Counted from the first letter of the stretch, positions 37,178 through 48,610 are shown. The stretch is DNA of 64,000 bases from Rhizobium sp. P40RR-XXII (GCF_012641405.1 NZ_JABAII010000002.1:434001-498000); one strand, 5' to 3'. Notes: a model not told the origin generated them from the letters alone. Numbers and translations are program-made.

Positions 37178-37671
37178 CGCATTTTCCGGATGAGATTCTC
37201 GCGCTCGCAAAAGAGATCGTCACGGATTTCGCGGCAAAGGGCTGGATGGTCGCCACGGCCGAATCCTGCACCGGTGGACTGATCGCCGGAGCGCTGACGG
37301 AAATCCCCGGCTCCTCTGCCGTCGTCGATCGCGGCTTCGTGACCTACACCAATACCGCCAAGATGGAGATGCTTGGCGTCCAGGAACAGACGCTTGCGCA
37401 GTTCGGCGCTGTTTCGAAGGAAACGGCGCTGCAGATGGTGCATGGCGCCCTCTTCCGCTCCCGTGCAGACTTTGCCGTGGCGGTGACCGGTATTGCCGGT
37501 CCGGGCGGCGGCTCCGCGGAAAAGCCCGTCGGGCTCGTCCATCTCGCAGCCAAGGCGCGCAGCGGCGCGCTCATCCATCGTGAAATGCGCTATGGCGATA
37601 TCGGCCGCGACAAGGTTCGGCTCGCCACGTTGCATACGGCGCTGGAGATGCTGGTCGCGCTCGGCAAATAG
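37174..37671 (+). CDS. cinA: Nicotinamide-nucleotide amidase (CinA C-terminal domain, PncC type)
   Basis: 165-residue protein consisting only of the CinA C-terminal domain, as in E. coli PncC/Yga[21 protein letters not shown] contains the catalytic Ser, [15 protein letters not shown] and [20 protein letters not shown] are the other conserved segments. It deamidates nicotinamide mononucleotide to nicotinic acid mononucleotide in NAD recycling. GGAGG lies within the end of ispDF and the ATG overlaps its stop, so translation is coupled. Confidence 0.92.
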   Translation: MTHFPDEILALAKEIVTDFAAKGWMVATAESCTGGLIAGALTEIPGSSAVVDRGFVTYTNTAKMEMLGVQEQTLAQFGAVSKETALQMVHGALFRSRADFAVAVTGIAGPGGGSAEKPVGLVHLAAKARSGALIHREMRYGDIGRDKVRLATLHTALEMLVALGK

Positions 37672-37686
37672 CGCCGAGATCGCGCC

Positions 37687-38133
37687 TCAAGCGTAGATCT
37701 TGTTTGCCCGCGTCTCGAAGGCATCCGTAAACATGCGGAAGGCGCGATCGAACATCGATCCCATCAAGGCGCCGAGGATGCGGCTCTTGAACTCATAATC
37801 GATGAAGAAATCGATGCTGCAGCCGCCATTTTCCGACGGCGTGAAGCGCCAGCGATTATCGAGATATTTGAACGGGCCGTCGATGTATTTCACGTCGATC
37901 GCGCGCTCCGCCTTGTTCAGCAGCACCTGTGTCGTGAAGGTCTCGCGGATCGCCTTATAACCGACGGTCATATCGGCAACGAGCAAGGTCTTGCCGTCCC
38001 GCTCCTTGCGGCTCCGGATCGTCAGCGCCTCGCAAAGCGGCAAGAATTCGGGATAGCGTTCCACGTCGGCGACGAGGTCGAACATCTGGTCGGGCGAATG
38101 CGGAACGGGGCGATGAGTTTCGAATTGAGGCAT
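37687..38133 (-). CDS. Coenzyme Q-binding protein (COQ10/RatA, START-like)
   Basis: 148-residue polyketide cyclase/START-like protein. MPQFETHRPVPHSPDQMFDL, DVERYPEFLPLCEALTIRSR and the C-terminal FFIDYEFKSRILGALMGSMF are the conserved COQ10/RatA segments. Homologues bind ubiquinone and support respiration (COQ10) or affect ribosome association (RatA); the former is likelier in this setting. The start at 38133 gives the conserved N-terminus. It is the last gene of the run that starts with the pdh cluster and is convergent with cinA. Confidence 0.83.
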   Translation of the reverse strand: MPQFETHRPVPHSPDQMFDLVADVERYPEFLPLCEALTIRSRKERDGKTLLVADMTVGYKAIRETFTTQVLLNKAERAIDVKYIDGPFKYLDNRWRFTPSENGGCSIDFFIDYEFKSRILGALMGSMFDRAFRMFTDAFETRANKIYA

Positions 38134-38142
38134 GAGCCGCAA

Positions 38143-38691
38143 TTAAGCAGGACGGCCAAGAAGATCAAGAAGCTGACGCATTTCGCCGCGGGATTTCAGC
38201 TGTAAAACAGGCACATCGGGGCCGTGCTCGACAAGGGCGGCGACGACGCGGGGCGTAAATTTCTCCTCGAACGTCCAGATGAAACGCAGGAACTCCCAAT
38301 CGATCTTCTCTTTGCATCCGGGCGCCATCTCAGGCCGCGTGCGCCCGATCCATTTGAGCCATCGCGAGACGGCACCCCAAATGCAAAGCAATCGCGGCAT
38401 CCGCACCCAGATGACGAAATCGGTGCGCGGCAGACGAATATCGAACGTCGAGGGATTCGTGCCGTCCATGACCCATCGCTCGCCTTCAATCATGGAGAGG
38501 ATGAGGGAACGCTGCTCGGTCTTGTCGCGCTGAACCCAGCCCGGCAGCCACAATATGTCCCGATCAACCGAGATATAGGTGAGGTCGAAACGGGCAGCAA
38601 TCTTCTGCGACAGCGTCGACTTGCCGCCACCGGAGCAACCCATGACGAGAATGCGATTCGCCTTTTTGAGAAGGGCAGCCCCTTCATTCAT
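38143..38691 (-). CDS. P-loop ATPase, adenylate kinase/topology modulation-like
   Basis: About 182 residues. A Walker A motif NRILVMGCSGGGKSTLSQKI begins the conserved part, followed by YISVDRDILWLPGWVQRDKT and WVMDGTNPSTFDIRLPRTDF, characteristic of the FlaR-like/adenylate kinase-related group annotated as DNA topology modulation proteins. The reaction is not established. Two starts are possible (38757 and 38691). The gene ends nine bases before the coenzyme Q-binding gene starts. Confidence 0.68.
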   Translation of the reverse strand: MNEGAALLKKANRILVMGCSGGGKSTLSQKIAARFDLTYISVDRDILWLPGWVQRDKTEQRSLILSMIEGERWVMDGTNPSTFDIRLPRTDFVIWVRMPRLLCIWGAVSRWLKWIGRTRPEMAPGCKEKIDWEFLRFIWTFEEKFTPRVVAALVEHGPDVPVLQLKSRGEMRQLLDLLGRPA

Positions 38692-38834
38692 GTCAACGGT
38701 GCAAGACAGCACCTGCGGCGCGACGATCTGCTCCACGGTCCAGCTCCATTGTCTCATCTAAAGCGCCGAAACCGGTAACAAACGGCGGCGTGTTCCCTAG
38801 GCCGCGTCGATGACAAAGAGATGACGGCGCGAAC

Positions 38835-38861
38835 AAAAACCGCGGCACAATCGCCGCGGTT
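38835..38861 (-). terminator. Rho-independent terminator after lipA
   Basis: On the minus strand AACCGCGGC, loop GATTGT, GCCGCGGTT is followed by a short T-run, 33 bases after the lipA stop. This would separate the pdh-lipA cluster from the P-loop ATPase gene. Confidence 0.78.
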
Positions 38862-38893
38862 CGTTCGAATGGCAAGATGTAATCTTGGCGCGC

Positions 38894-39865
38894 TTACTCG
38901 GCAGCGAGCAGCAGCTTCTTTTCGCGGGCGGCACGCAGCCGCTCGAAATCGTCGCCGGCATGATGCGACGAGCGGGTGAGCGGGCTGGAAGCTACCATCA
39001 GGAAGCCCTTGGTATAGGCGACCGTCTCATAGGATTTGAACTCTTCCGGCGTCACGAAGCTCATCACCTGATGATGCTTGCGCGTCGGCTGCAGATACTG
39101 GCCGATCGTGAGGAAATCGACATCGGCGGTGCGCAGGTCGTCCATCAGCTGCAGCACTTCGTTGCGCTCTTCGCCGAGGCCGACCATGATGCCTGACTTC
39201 GTGAACATGGTCGGATCCAGTTCCTTGACCCGCTGCAGCAGGCGGATCGAATGGAAGTAGCGCGCGCCGGGACGCACGGTCAGATAATTACCCGCGACGG
39301 TTTCCATGTTGTGGTTGAAGACATCGGGCTTGGCGGCGACGACGCGCTCCAGCGCACCCGGCTTCTTCAGGAAGTCCGGTGTCAGGATTTCGATCGTGGT
39401 CGTCGGCGACGCGGCCCGGATCGCCCAGATCACCTTCTCGAAATGCTCGGCGCCGCCGTCCGCCAGATCGTCGCGGTCGACGGACGTGATGACGACGTGG
39501 CTGAGGCCCATTTCCTTGACGGCCTTGGCGACATTTTCGGGCTCGGCCATGTCGAGCGCATTCGGTTTGCCGGTCGCGACATTGCAGAAGGCACAGGCGC
39601 GGGTACAGATCTCGCCCATGATCATGAAGGTGGCGTGCTTCTTGTCCCAGCATTCACCGATATTCGGGCAACCTGCCTCCTCGCAGACCGTGACCAGCTT
39701 ATGCTCCTTCACGATCGAACGGGTCTCGGCATAGCCCTTGGATGTCGGCGCCTTGACGCGGATCCAGTCCGGCTTGCGCAGGACTTCCGTATCCGGCTTG
39801 TGCGCCTTCTCCGGATGCCTGATGCGCTTTGCATCCGGGTTGATCGTGTCGAGAATCGTGACCAT
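38894..39865 (-). CDS. lipA: Lipoyl synthase
   Basis: 323-residue radical SAM enzyme that inserts two sulfurs into octanoylated E2 domains. The auxiliary cluster cysteines are in [12 protein letters not shown] and the radical SAM cluster in [23 protein letters not shown] near the C-terminus includes the serine that ligates the auxiliary cluster. The gene closes the pyruvate dehydrogenase cluster, so lipoylation is made together with its targets PdhB and PdhC. Two GlsB-like genes lie between it and lpdA. Confidence 0.96.
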   Translation of the reverse strand: MVTILDTINPDAKRIRHPEKAHKPDTEVLRKPDWIRVKAPTSKGYAETRSIVKEHKLVTVCEEAGCPNIGECWDKKHATFMIMGEICTRACAFCNVATGKPNALDMAEPENVAKAVKEMGLSHVVITSVDRDDLADGGAEHFEKVIWAIRAASPTTTIEILTPDFLKKPGALERVVAAKPDVFNHNMETVAGNYLTVRPGARYFHSIRLLQRVKELDPTMFTKSGIMVGLGEERNEVLQLMDDLRTADVDFLTIGQYLQPTRKHHQVMSFVTPEEFKSYETVAYTKGFLMVASSPLTRSSHHAGDDFERLRAAREKKLLLAAE

Positions 39866-39899
39866 GAAACGTCTACTTTCCGCCGCTACCTGCGGCCCT

Positions 39900-40148
39900 T
39901 CATCGCCGGGCGAATTTGGCGAGGAATATCAGAATGCATGCACCAATGAAACCGGTGATGAAAAAGCCGAGCCGACCGCCGGGCACGCCGACATGCAGGG
40001 CGACCAGAAGTCCCGCCGCGACCACCGAGCCGGCGATACCGAGGATGATGTTCAGGATGATACCGTAGCGCGCATCCATCAGCTTGCCCGCGAGCCAACC
40101 CGCGAGACCGCCGATGATGATCAGACCCAGCCAACCGACACTTTCCAT
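39900..40148 (-). CDS. GlsB/YeaQ/YmgE family small membrane protein
   Basis: 82-residue protein with three hydrophobic helices ([60 protein letters not shown]). The start ATG at 40148 has GAGGG four bases upstream. It resembles the 17009 protein along its whole length. It is located 34 bases before lipA and 34 bases after a second, more divergent family member, within an otherwise metabolic gene cluster. Function is unknown beyond the stress association of the family. Confidence 0.85.
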   Translation of the reverse strand: MESVGWLGLIIIGGLAGWLAGKLMDARYGIILNIILGIAGSVVAAGLLVALHVGVPGGRLGFFITGFIGACILIFLAKFARR

Positions 40149-40182
40149 CAAACCCTCGTTCCAGGCGTATTGCTAGGGTGCC

Positions 40183-40437
40183 CTAGACGATCAATCTCGC
40201 CAAAAGCACCACGATGATCGCACCGACGGTGGCATGGATGATCTCCACCACAAGCGCATTTTCAATGCCGAGCGAAATCCCGAAATAGTGAAACAGGAAG
40301 CCGCCAACGAACGCTCCGATCACGCCGCTCACCAGGCAACCGATGAGCCCGCCGCCTCCGACGATCAGGCTCGCGAGAAACCCCGCGACCAGCCCGATGA
40401 GAAGAAAGACGATCCAACCTTGAGCCGCTATAGACAT
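40183..40437 (-). CDS. GlsB/YeaQ/YmgE family small membrane protein (divergent copy)
   Basis: 84-residue membrane protein: AAQGWIVFLLIGLVAGFLAS, then GGGLIGCLVSGVIGAFVGGF and a C-terminal helix HATVGAIIVVLLARLIV. It belongs to the same family as its downstream neighbour but has a longer glycine run after helix 1 and an acidic IENALVVE loop. Follows lpdA by 55 bases. The ribosome-binding site is AAGGAAA just before the ATG. Confidence 0.83.
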   Translation of the reverse strand: MSIAAQGWIVFLLIGLVAGFLASLIVGGGGLIGCLVSGVIGAFVGGFLFHYFGISLGIENALVVEIIHATVGAIIVVLLARLIV

Positions 40438-40492
40438 GTTGATTTCCTTTCCTGATTTCCACCCTTTGGATAAAGGGCATGGCAGGAAATTA

Positions 40493-41956
40493 TCAAGCGT
40501 TCAGCGCCCGGCCGTAGGCGTCCAGCACCGCTTCCTTCATCGTTTCCGAAACGGTCGGATGCGGGAAGATCGTGTGCATCAGCTCTTCTTCCGTCGTCTC
40601 CAGGTTCATGGCGACGACGAAGCCCTGGATGAGTTCGGTAACCTCTGCGCCGACCATATGCGCGCCGAGCAGTTCGCCGGTCTTCTTGTCGAAGATGACC
40701 TTGCAGAGTCCCTGGTCCTCGCCGAGAGCAATTGCCTTGCCGTTGGCGGCGAAGGAGAAGCGGCCGACGCGGATATCGCGGCCGAGTTCCTTTGCCTTGG
40801 CTTCGGTCAGGCCGACGGAGGCGACTTGCGGCTGGCAATAGGTGCAGCCCGGAACCTTGCTCTTGTCCGTCGGATGAACGTTCGGCAGGCCGGCGATCTT
40901 CTCGATGCAGACGACGCCCTCGTGCTCGGCCTTGTGCGCCAGCATCGGAGGACCGGCAACATCGCCGATGGCATAAATGCCGGGAACGTTGGTGTTGCCG
41001 TAGCCGTCGATGACGACGCAGCCGCGGTCGGTCTTCACGCCGAGCGCTTCAAGTCCGAGATTTTCGATGTTGCCCTGCACGCCGACGGCCGAGATCATGC
41101 GGTCGGCAACGATCTGCTGAACCTTGCCGTCTTCGGTTTCGACATGGGCGGTGACGCTGTTGGCGGCCTTATCGACCTTCGTGACCTTCGCCTTGGTGAA
41201 GATCTTCAGGCCGCGCTTTTCGAGCTGCTTGCGGGCGATGCCGGAGATTTCGGCATCTTCCACCGGCATGACGGTCGGCATGACTTCGACGACTGTGACG
41301 TCGACACCCATGGAGCGATAGAAGCTTGCGAATTCGATGCCGATCGCGCCCGAGCCCATGACGAGCAACGACTTCGGCAGGAAGTCCGGCTTCAGTGCTT
41401 CGAAATAGGTCCAGATCAGCTTGCCGTCCGGCTCGATGCCGGGCAGCGCGCGCGGGCGGGCGCCGGTGGCGACGATGATATGCTTGGCAGTGTAGGTGCC
41501 CTCACCCTTGACGTTCTTCGGCAGCGGGTGCTGCGGCTCGACAACCGGCTTGGTCGACTTGCCGACGACGATCTCGCCGGGCTGAGCGCCGGTCGAAGCC
41601 TTGGTGATCTTGGCTTCGCCCCAGATGACGTCGACCTTGTTCTTCTTCATCAGGAAGCCGACGCCGGCATTCAAACGGGCGGAGACACCGCGCGAGCGGG
41701 CAACGACGGCCTTCACATCCGCGCTGACCTTGCCTTCGAGAACGAGGCCGTAATCCTTCAGATGGTTGGAATGATCGAGAATTTCGGCCGAGCGAAGCAG
41801 CGCCTTTGTGGGTATGCAGCCCCAGTTGAGGCAGATGCCGCCCAGGTGCTCGCGCTCGACGATCGCGGTCTTCAGGCCAAGCTGGGCGGCGCGCACGGCG
41901 GCGACATAACCGCCGGGACCAGAGCCGATGATAATGACGTCGTAATTCTCAGCCAT
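40493..41956 (-). CDS. lpdA: Dihydrolipoyl dehydrogenase (E3)
   Basis: 487-residue FAD enzyme that reoxidises dihydrolipoamide with NAD+. FAD-binding YDVIIIGSGPGGYVAAVRAA, the redox-active disulfide GICLNWGCIPTKAL, NAD-binding VMGSGAIGIEFASF, and the C-terminal catalytic HPTVSETMKEA (His-Glu dyad; the more usual order HPHPTxSE is seen as FPHPTVSE) are all present. It is part of the pdhA-pdhB-pdhC cluster, though separated from pdhC by a hydrolase gene. Confidence 0.95.
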   Translation of the reverse strand: MAENYDVIIIGSGPGGYVAAVRAAQLGLKTAIVEREHLGGICLNWGCIPTKALLRSAEILDHSNHLKDYGLVLEGKVSADVKAVVARSRGVSARLNAGVGFLMKKNKVDVIWGEAKITKASTGAQPGEIVVGKSTKPVVEPQHPLPKNVKGEGTYTAKHIIVATGARPRALPGIEPDGKLIWTYFEALKPDFLPKSLLVMGSGAIGIEFASFYRSMGVDVTVVEVMPTVMPVEDAEISGIARKQLEKRGLKIFTKAKVTKVDKAANSVTAHVETEDGKVQQIVADRMISAVGVQGNIENLGLEALGVKTDRGCVVIDGYGNTNVPGIYAIGDVAGPPMLAHKAEHEGVVCIEKIAGLPNVHPTDKSKVPGCTYCQPQVASVGLTEAKAKELGRDIRVGRFSFAANGKAIALGEDQGLCKVIFDKKTGELLGAHMVGAEVTELIQGFVVAMNLETTEEELMHTIFPHPTVSETMKEAVLDAYGRALNA

Positions 41957-42008
41957 GTGTTTCCTGCCTTATTGCTGGCGGCGGATCGGAGCCGGCGCCT
42001 TGAATCTA

Positions 42009-42650
42009 TCAGAGACCGAGCATCATCCGCACGATCGGCTCGAGGCCGCGACCGAGCGCCCGGGTGTTTTCCGCATCGAGATGAACGCCATCGAGCGGCG
42101 TGGTCACAGCGACCGTATTAGCGTCGAAGAAGCCGCAGCCGAGCTCGTCGGCCAGATCTCTGTAGAGCGTCGGCAGCTTGTTCGATTCCTTGACCGCGCC
42201 GAGATAGCTCGCCGCAAAGGCCGGATTGGCCGTTTCGGTGATTGCCGGCGGGGCAACGATAAGGATATCGGGCACCTCGTAGTCGAACCCCCAGGCGTGA
42301 TTGCGCACGAGCTGGACCAGCCGGCTGATGCCCTGCAAAGCGGCGAACGCCGAGCCGGCCACAACCGGTTTCATATCGTTGGTGCCGAGCATGAGGATCA
42401 CGAGATCGAGCGGATTGTGGCTCTGCAGGATCGTCGGCAGGATTCTCGCGCCGTTGCGATCGCAATCGGCGAGGTGATCGTCGAAAGCCGTCGTGCGACC
42501 GTTCAACCCTTCCGGGATGACGCGCACCTGGCTGCCGAGCGCCTTTTGCAGCGCGCTCGGCCACCGATCTTCAAAGGCATGACGGCCGATCGTCTCGGCG
42601 CTGTAGCCCCATGTCAGCGAGTCGCCGTAACACAGAACAGTCTTGGTCAT
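42009..42650 (-). CDS. SGNH/GDSL-type esterase
   Basis: 213-residue cytoplasmic hydrolase. Block I is LCYGDSLTWGYS with nucleophile Ser, block III MLGTNDMK, and block V has DGVHLDAENTRALG with the catalytic Asp-x-x-His. No signal peptide is visible. Relatives hydrolyse aryl esters or acyl chains; substrate here is unknown. It is inserted between pdhC and lpdA in the pyruvate dehydrogenase cluster, an order also found in other rhizobia as far as I recall, with 25 and 52 bases on its sides. Confidence 0.85.
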   Translation of the reverse strand: MTKTVLCYGDSLTWGYSAETIGRHAFEDRWPSALQKALGSQVRVIPEGLNGRTTAFDDHLADCDRNGARILPTILQSHNPLDLVILMLGTNDMKPVVAGSAFAALQGISRLVQLVRNHAWGFDYEVPDILIVAPPAITETANPAFAASYLGAVKESNKLPTLYRDLADELGCGFFDANTVAVTTPLDGVHLDAENTRALGRGLEPIVRMMLGL

Positions 42651-42675
42651 TCACGCCTCCGTGTCGCGACAAGGC

Positions 42676-44037
42676 TCAGACGAGCATCCCCATCGGATTT
42701 TCGATGTAGCCCTTGAAGGCTGCCAGGAGCTCAGCACCGAGCGCACCGTCAACGGCGCGATGGTCGGTCGACAGCGTGACGGTCATCACGGTGGCAATCG
42801 CCATTTCGCCCTTCTTGACGATGACGCGCTGTTCGCCCGCGCCGACGGCCAGGATGGTCGCATGCGGCGGGTTGACGACGGCGGCGAAATTCTTGACGCC
42901 CATCATGCCCATGTTAGACACCGCGGTCGTACCGCCCTGATACTCCTCAGGCTTCAGCTTGCGCTCCTTGGCGCGCTTGCCGTAGTCCTTCATCTCGTTG
43001 GAGATGGTCGAGAGCGTCTTCTGCTCGGCGCTGCGGATGATCGGCGTGATCAGGCCGCCCGGGATGGACACGGCAACGCCGACATCGGCATGCTTGTGCT
43101 TGACCATATTGCTGTCGGTCCAGGACACGTTGGCATCCGGAACATCGCGCAATGCCAGCGCCAGAGCCTTGATGACCATGTCATTGACCGAGAGCTTGTA
43201 GGCCGGCACGCCATCCTTGGACTTCGGAGCGGAATCGTTGAGCTGCGTGCGGAGAGCCAGCAGCGCGTCGAGTTCGCAATCGACCGAGACGTAGAAGTGC
43301 GGGATCGTCTGCTTGGATTCCTGCAGGCGCTTGGCGATCGTCTTGCGCATGCCGTCATGCGGCACGAGCTCGTAGGAACCCTGCTCGAACAGCTTGAGCA
43401 CGGCGTCGTCGGACATGCCCTTCGCAGCGGCCGGAGCAGCAGCGGCGGCGGCCGGCTGTGCTGCCGGTGCTGTTACAGGAGCAGCCTTGGCGGTGCCGCC
43501 GGAAACGGCAGCTTCGATATCCTTCTTGACCACGCGGCCATGCGGGCCGGTGCCGGAAACCGCTGTCACATCGATGCCGGCTTCCTTGGCAAGACGGCGT
43601 GCGAGCGGAGACGCGAAGGTGCGATGACCGTCGTTTGCAGTCGGAGCCGATGCAACGGGTGCAGGTGCAGCCGCAGGAGCCGAAACGCTTGCCGGAGCCG
43701 GAGCTGCCGCAGGTGCGGCTTCCGCCTTCGGAGCTTCCTTGGCTGCCGGAGCAGCAGCGGCACCAGCGCCGGATGCTGCAGCGGCAACATCTTCGCCATC
43801 GGCGGCGATGACGGCAATCAGGGCATTGACCTTCACGCCTTCGGTGCCGGCCGGAACGACGATCTTCGCGACGGTGCCTTCATCGACAGCCTCGACTTCC
43901 ATCGTTGCCTTGTCAGTCTCGATCTCGGCGATCACGTCGCCAGACTTGATCTTATCGCCTTCCTTGACCAGCCACTTGGCGAGGTTGCCCTCTTCCATGG
44001 TCGGCGAGAGGGCAGGCATGGTGATGTTGATAGGCAT
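42676..44037 (-). CDS. pdhC: Dihydrolipoamide acetyltransferase, pyruvate dehydrogenase E2
   Basis: 453-residue core enzyme of the pyruvate dehydrogenase complex. One N-terminal lipoyl domain carries the modified lysine in [19 protein letters not shown], then an Ala/Pro-rich linker (about residues 80-130), an E3/E1-binding domain ([19 protein letters not shown]) and the acetyltransferase domain ending in the catalytic [16 protein letters not shown]. It transfers acetyl groups to CoA. Its ATG follows the pdhB stop by 15 bases. Confidence 0.96.
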   Translation of the reverse strand: MPINITMPALSPTMEEGNLAKWLVKEGDKIKSGDVIAEIETDKATMEVEAVDEGTVAKIVVPAGTEGVKVNALIAVIAADGEDVAAAASGAGAAAAPAAKEAPKAEAAPAAAPAPASVSAPAAAPAPVASAPTANDGHRTFASPLARRLAKEAGIDVTAVSGTGPHGRVVKKDIEAAVSGGTAKAAPVTAPAAQPAAAAAAPAAAKGMSDDAVLKLFEQGSYELVPHDGMRKTIAKRLQESKQTIPHFYVSVDCELDALLALRTQLNDSAPKSKDGVPAYKLSVNDMVIKALALALRDVPDANVSWTDSNMVKHKHADVGVAVSIPGGLITPIIRSAEQKTLSTISNEMKDYGKRAKERKLKPEEYQGGTTAVSNMGMMGVKNFAAVVNPPHATILAVGAGEQRVIVKKGEMAIATVMTVTLSTDHRAVDGALGAELLAAFKGYIENPMGMLV

Positions 44038-44052
44038 CGATGAGCCCTCCCC

Positions 44053-45435
44053 TTATTTGTAGCAAACGGCCTTCACCGCATCGACCACTTCGGCGACGCT
44101 CGGAAGCGCCAGCTTTTCGAGGTTGGCGGCGTATGGCATGGGTACGTCCTTGCCAGCGATCGTCAGGATCGGCGCATCGAGATAGTCGAAGGCCTGCTGC
44201 ATCACGCGAGTGGCGATTTCCGTGCCGACGGAGGACTGAGGATAGCCTTCCTCGACGGTGACCAGACGGCCGGTCTTCTTGACCGATTCGATGATCGTCG
44301 GCAGGTCCATCGGGCGGATGGTGCGCAGGTCGATGAGTTCGACATCGATGCCCTGGGCTTCCAGCTCGGCGACTGCCTTCGTGGCGTAGGTCATGCCGAT
44401 GCCGAAGGAGACGACCGTGACGTCCTTGCCCGGACGATGGATGCGGGCCTTGCCGATCGGCAGAACGAAATTATCGAGCTTCGGCACATCGAAGTGCTGG
44501 CCGTAGAGAATTTCGTTTTCAAGGAAGATGACCGGGTTCGGATCGCGGATGGCAGCCTTCAGCAGGCCCTTGGCGTCGGCTGCCGTATAGGGCATGACAA
44601 CCTTGAGGCCCGGAATCTGGCTGTACCAGGCCGCGTAATCCTGACTGTGCTGAGCGCCGACGCGGGCTGCCGCGCCGTTCGGGCCGCGGAACACCATCGG
44701 AGCACCCATCTGGCCGCCCGACATATAGAGCGTCTTGGCGGCGGAGTTGATGATCTGGTCGATCGCCTGCATGGCGAAGTTGAAGGTCATGAACTCGACG
44801 ATCGGGCGAAGGCCGGCCATCGCAGCACCGACGCCGATACCGGCAAAGCCGTGCTCGGTGATCGGAGTGTCGATTACGCGGCGAGCGCCGAATTCCTGCA
44901 GCAGGCCCTGGGTCACCTTGTAGGCGCCCTGGTATTCCGCGACTTCTTCACCCATGACGAAAACGTCCTGGTTGGCGCGCATTTCTTCGGCCATTGCATC
45001 GCGCAGTGCTTCACGCACCGTCATCGACACCATTTCCGTGCCGGCCGGAATTTCGGGGTCAGCGGCTGCGGCAACCTTCGGCTGGGCCGGAACGGGTGCA
45101 GCAGCAGGCGCCGGAGCGGCGGCAGGAGCTTCGGTCTTTGCCGGCTCGGCTGCGGGTGCGGCCTTGGCGGAAGAGATAGCGTCGGCGGATTCACCGTCCT
45201 GCAACAGGATGGCGATCTTGGTGTTGACCTTGACGCCTTCGGTGCCGGCATCGATCAGCAGCTTGCCGATCGTGCCTTCGTCGACGGCTTCCACTTCCAT
45301 GGTGGCCTTGTCGGTTTCGATTTCGGCAATGACATCACCGGAAACGACCTTGTCGCCTTCCTTCTTGAGCCATTTCGAAAGGGTACCCTCTTCCATTGTC
45401 GGAGAAAGGGCGGGCATGAGAATGTCGATGGGCAT
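44053..45435 (-). CDS. pdhB: Pyruvate dehydrogenase E1 beta subunit with N-terminal lipoyl domain
   Basis: 460-residue E1 beta. Residues about 1-78 form a lipoyl domain (lysine in [19 protein letters not shown]) almost identical in its key segment to that of PdhC, followed by an Ala/Pro linker; residues about 135-460 are the thiamine-enzyme beta subunit ([57 protein letters not shown]). The start ATG at 45435 is fixed by the conserved [18 protein letters not shown] lipoylated E1 beta is a rhizobial peculiarity and gives the complex extra lipoyl arms. Confidence 0.95.
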   Translation of the reverse strand: MPIDILMPALSPTMEEGTLSKWLKKEGDKVVSGDVIAEIETDKATMEVEAVDEGTIGKLLIDAGTEGVKVNTKIAILLQDGESADAISSAKAAPAAEPAKTEAPAAAPAPAAAPVPAQPKVAAAADPEIPAGTEMVSMTVREALRDAMAEEMRANQDVFVMGEEVAEYQGAYKVTQGLLQEFGARRVIDTPITEHGFAGIGVGAAMAGLRPIVEFMTFNFAMQAIDQIINSAAKTLYMSGGQMGAPMVFRGPNGAAARVGAQHSQDYAAWYSQIPGLKVVMPYTAADAKGLLKAAIRDPNPVIFLENEILYGQHFDVPKLDNFVLPIGKARIHRPGKDVTVVSFGIGMTYATKAVAELEAQGIDVELIDLRTIRPMDLPTIIESVKKTGRLVTVEEGYPQSSVGTEIATRVMQQAFDYLDAPILTIAGKDVPMPYAANLEKLALPSVAEVVDAVKAVCYK

Positions 45436-45451
45436 AGTGTCCCTCCCCGAT

Positions 45452-46495
45452 TTAGAGCAGAATGTCGGTATAGAGCTCGGATGCATCCGGCTCCGGATCG
45501 TTCTGGGCGAAATCGGCGCTGTCTGCGACGATGTCCCGGACATCCTTGTCGATATCCTTCAGATCGTCTTCGCTCGCCCAACCCTTTTCGAGAAGGCGAA
45601 TACGGACCTGTTCGATCGGGTCATGCTCGGAGCGCATCTTCTGCACTTCATCCTTCGAACGGTACTTGGCCGGATCGGACATGGAGTGACCGCGATAACG
45701 GTAGGTCAGCATTTCCAGGATGATCGGGCCTTTGCCGGAACGGCAATGCGCGACAGCTTCGTCAGCCGCAGCCTTGACGGCGCGTACGTCCATGCCGTCG
45801 ACCTGGATGCCGGGAATGCCGAAGGATGCACCGCGCTTGGAGAAATCGGCCTGCGCGGTGGCGCGAGCGGTCGAGGTGCCCATGGCGTAGCGGTTGTTCT
45901 CGATCACGAAAATGACAGGCAGCTTCCAGAGCTGCGCCATGTTGAAGCTTTCGTAGACCTGGCCCTGGTTGGCGGCGCCATCGCCAAAATAGGCAACGCT
46001 GACATTGTCATTGCCGCGATACCAGTTGGCAAAACCGAGGCCGGTGCCGAGCGAGACCTGGGCGCCAACGATGCCATGGCCGCCGTAGAAATTCTTTTCC
46101 TTGGAGAACATATGCATGGAGCCGCCCTTCCCTCGGGAATAGCCGCCCTGACGTCCGGTCAGCTCAGCCATGACGCCACGTGCGCTCATGCCGGTTGCCA
46201 GCATATGCCCATGGTCGCGATAGCCGGTAATGACCTGGTCGCCATCCTTCAGCGCCAGCTGCATGCCGACGACGACAGCTTCCTGACCAATATAAAGGTG
46301 ACAGAAACCGCCAATGAAGCCCATGCCGTAAAGCTGGCCGGCCTTCTCTTCGAAGCGGCGGATCAGGAGCATCTCACGATAAGCCTTGAGCTCCGCATCA
46401 CGATCGAACTCCGCGATCGGGCCGCCATTGGTTTCCTTGGCAGGCCTTGATGCTGTCTTACGGCTGGAAACGGTCGCGTTTTTTCGCGGCGCCAT
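45452..46495 (-). CDS. pdhA: Pyruvate dehydrogenase E1 alpha subunit
   Basis: 347-residue thiamine-diphosphate enzyme subunit. [40 protein letters not shown] and the cofactor motif [20 protein letters not shown] (GDG to N) are conserved, and [18 protein letters not shown] is the phosphorylation-loop region of the family. With PdhB it decarboxylates pyruvate and acetylates the lipoyl arm. First gene of the cluster; 157 bases upstream presumably hold its promoter. Confidence 0.96.
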   Translation of the reverse strand: MAPRKNATVSSRKTASRPAKETNGGPIAEFDRDAELKAYREMLLIRRFEEKAGQLYGMGFIGGFCHLYIGQEAVVVGMQLALKDGDQVITGYRDHGHMLATGMSARGVMAELTGRQGGYSRGKGGSMHMFSKEKNFYGGHGIVGAQVSLGTGLGFANWYRGNDNVSVAYFGDGAANQGQVYESFNMAQLWKLPVIFVIENNRYAMGTSTARATAQADFSKRGASFGIPGIQVDGMDVRAVKAAADEAVAHCRSGKGPIILEMLTYRYRGHSMSDPAKYRSKDEVQKMRSEHDPIEQVRIRLLEKGWASEDDLKDIDKDVRDIVADSADFAQNDPEPDASELYTDILL

Positions 46496-46652
46496 TCAAC
46501 CCTCCCTGTGTGAGTAGCCTCGTTTTTTGGTGAGGCGTAACATAGGGAAGATTGTCCGCCACAGCAATGCTATAATTGCATGGCTCATATTCTCCGCAAG
46601 TTATTGATATAACTCGCGAAAAGTCGATTAACCGGAATTCGGTTAATTACGG

Positions 46653-46964
46653 CTATTTGTTGAAGATGACGATCTCGTTCGCCTTAGAATAGGTCAGCTG
46701 ATAACGCGCATATTGATCGAGCATGTCCTTGTCCAGGGAGCCGTCACTCAAGAGCGTGACCTCCTTTTCAAGGTGTTCGCGCTTGGCGACCAGATCCGCC
46801 AATTCCTTGGCGCGATCGACGCGGCGCTGCTCGAATACTTCGGTCGCCTTCAGGCCGTAGTCGCCATGGATGCAATGATAACCGAAATAGCTCACAAAGG
46901 CGACGGTGATGGCGGGAAGGATGAAACGCCCGAACTTTCTCTTCTTATGATACTTTGTCCACAT
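46653..46964 (-). CDS. FtsB/DivIC-like septum formation protein
   Basis: About 103 residues: short basic cytoplasmic tail (MWTKYHKKRKFGRF), one membrane helix (ILPAITVAFVSYFGYHCI), then a coiled coil (EVFEQRRVDRAKELADLVAK, REHLEKEVTLLSDGSLD) and the conserved end DQYARYQLTYSKANEIVIF. This is the layout of bitopic FtsB proteins that join FtsL and FtsQ in the divisome. The start at 46964 is taken instead of 46994 because it begins the conserved part. Placed between eno and pdhA as in many alphaproteobacteria. Confidence 0.85.
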   Translation of the reverse strand: MWTKYHKKRKFGRFILPAITVAFVSYFGYHCIHGDYGLKATEVFEQRRVDRAKELADLVAKREHLEKEVTLLSDGSLDKDMLDQYARYQLTYSKANEIVIFNK

Positions 46965-47104
46965 ACTCGCTCGAAACGCTCTGGCTTTAAGCAATCTTAC
47001 TCCAGAGCCAATGTCGCTTCGGACAAGATCACATCAAATCAAACACCTAGAGCTAATTTACCCGGCAGAGATTAACCGTCCGTTGACTCTAACTGCGCAG
47101 GCCA

Positions 47105-47130
47105 ACAAAAAACCGCGCCCGAAGGCGCGG
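47105..47130 (-). terminator. Rho-independent terminator of eno
   Basis: On the minus strand CCGCGCC, loop TTCG, GGCGCGG is followed by six Ts. It starts 57 bases after the eno stop. A stable UUCG tetraloop is present. Confidence 0.9.
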
Positions 47131-47186
47131 TGGTTCGATTTCAGATAGGAATGGCGCGCGGATCCGGAGATCCCGCGGATCAGGCA

Positions 47187-48482
<1,296 letters not shown>

Positions 48483-48490
48483 TTATAAAT

Positions 48491-48502
48491 CGATTTAAAT
48501 CG
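48491..48502. promoter_or_regulatory. 12-bp palindrome upstream of eno
   Basis: CGATTTAAATCG, a perfect palindrome about 30 bases before the eno start, within an AT-rich patch. It could be an operator or simply an AT-rich promoter element. Confidence 0.3.
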
Positions 48503-48610
48503 TCTTAATCGAAGGCACGGAAATTTCAATGCCGATCCGCGCCCCGATTTGGCACTCCTGCAGGCCGCGTAAAGCAAATTCATGTCAGCCTGTTGAATGC
48601 CTGATATTTC

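Noticed and set aside
40436..42121. 561-codon plus-strand frame opposite lpdA
   Set aside because: Antisense shadow of lpdA; residue composition is that of reverse-complemented coding, and no ribosome-binding site is seen.
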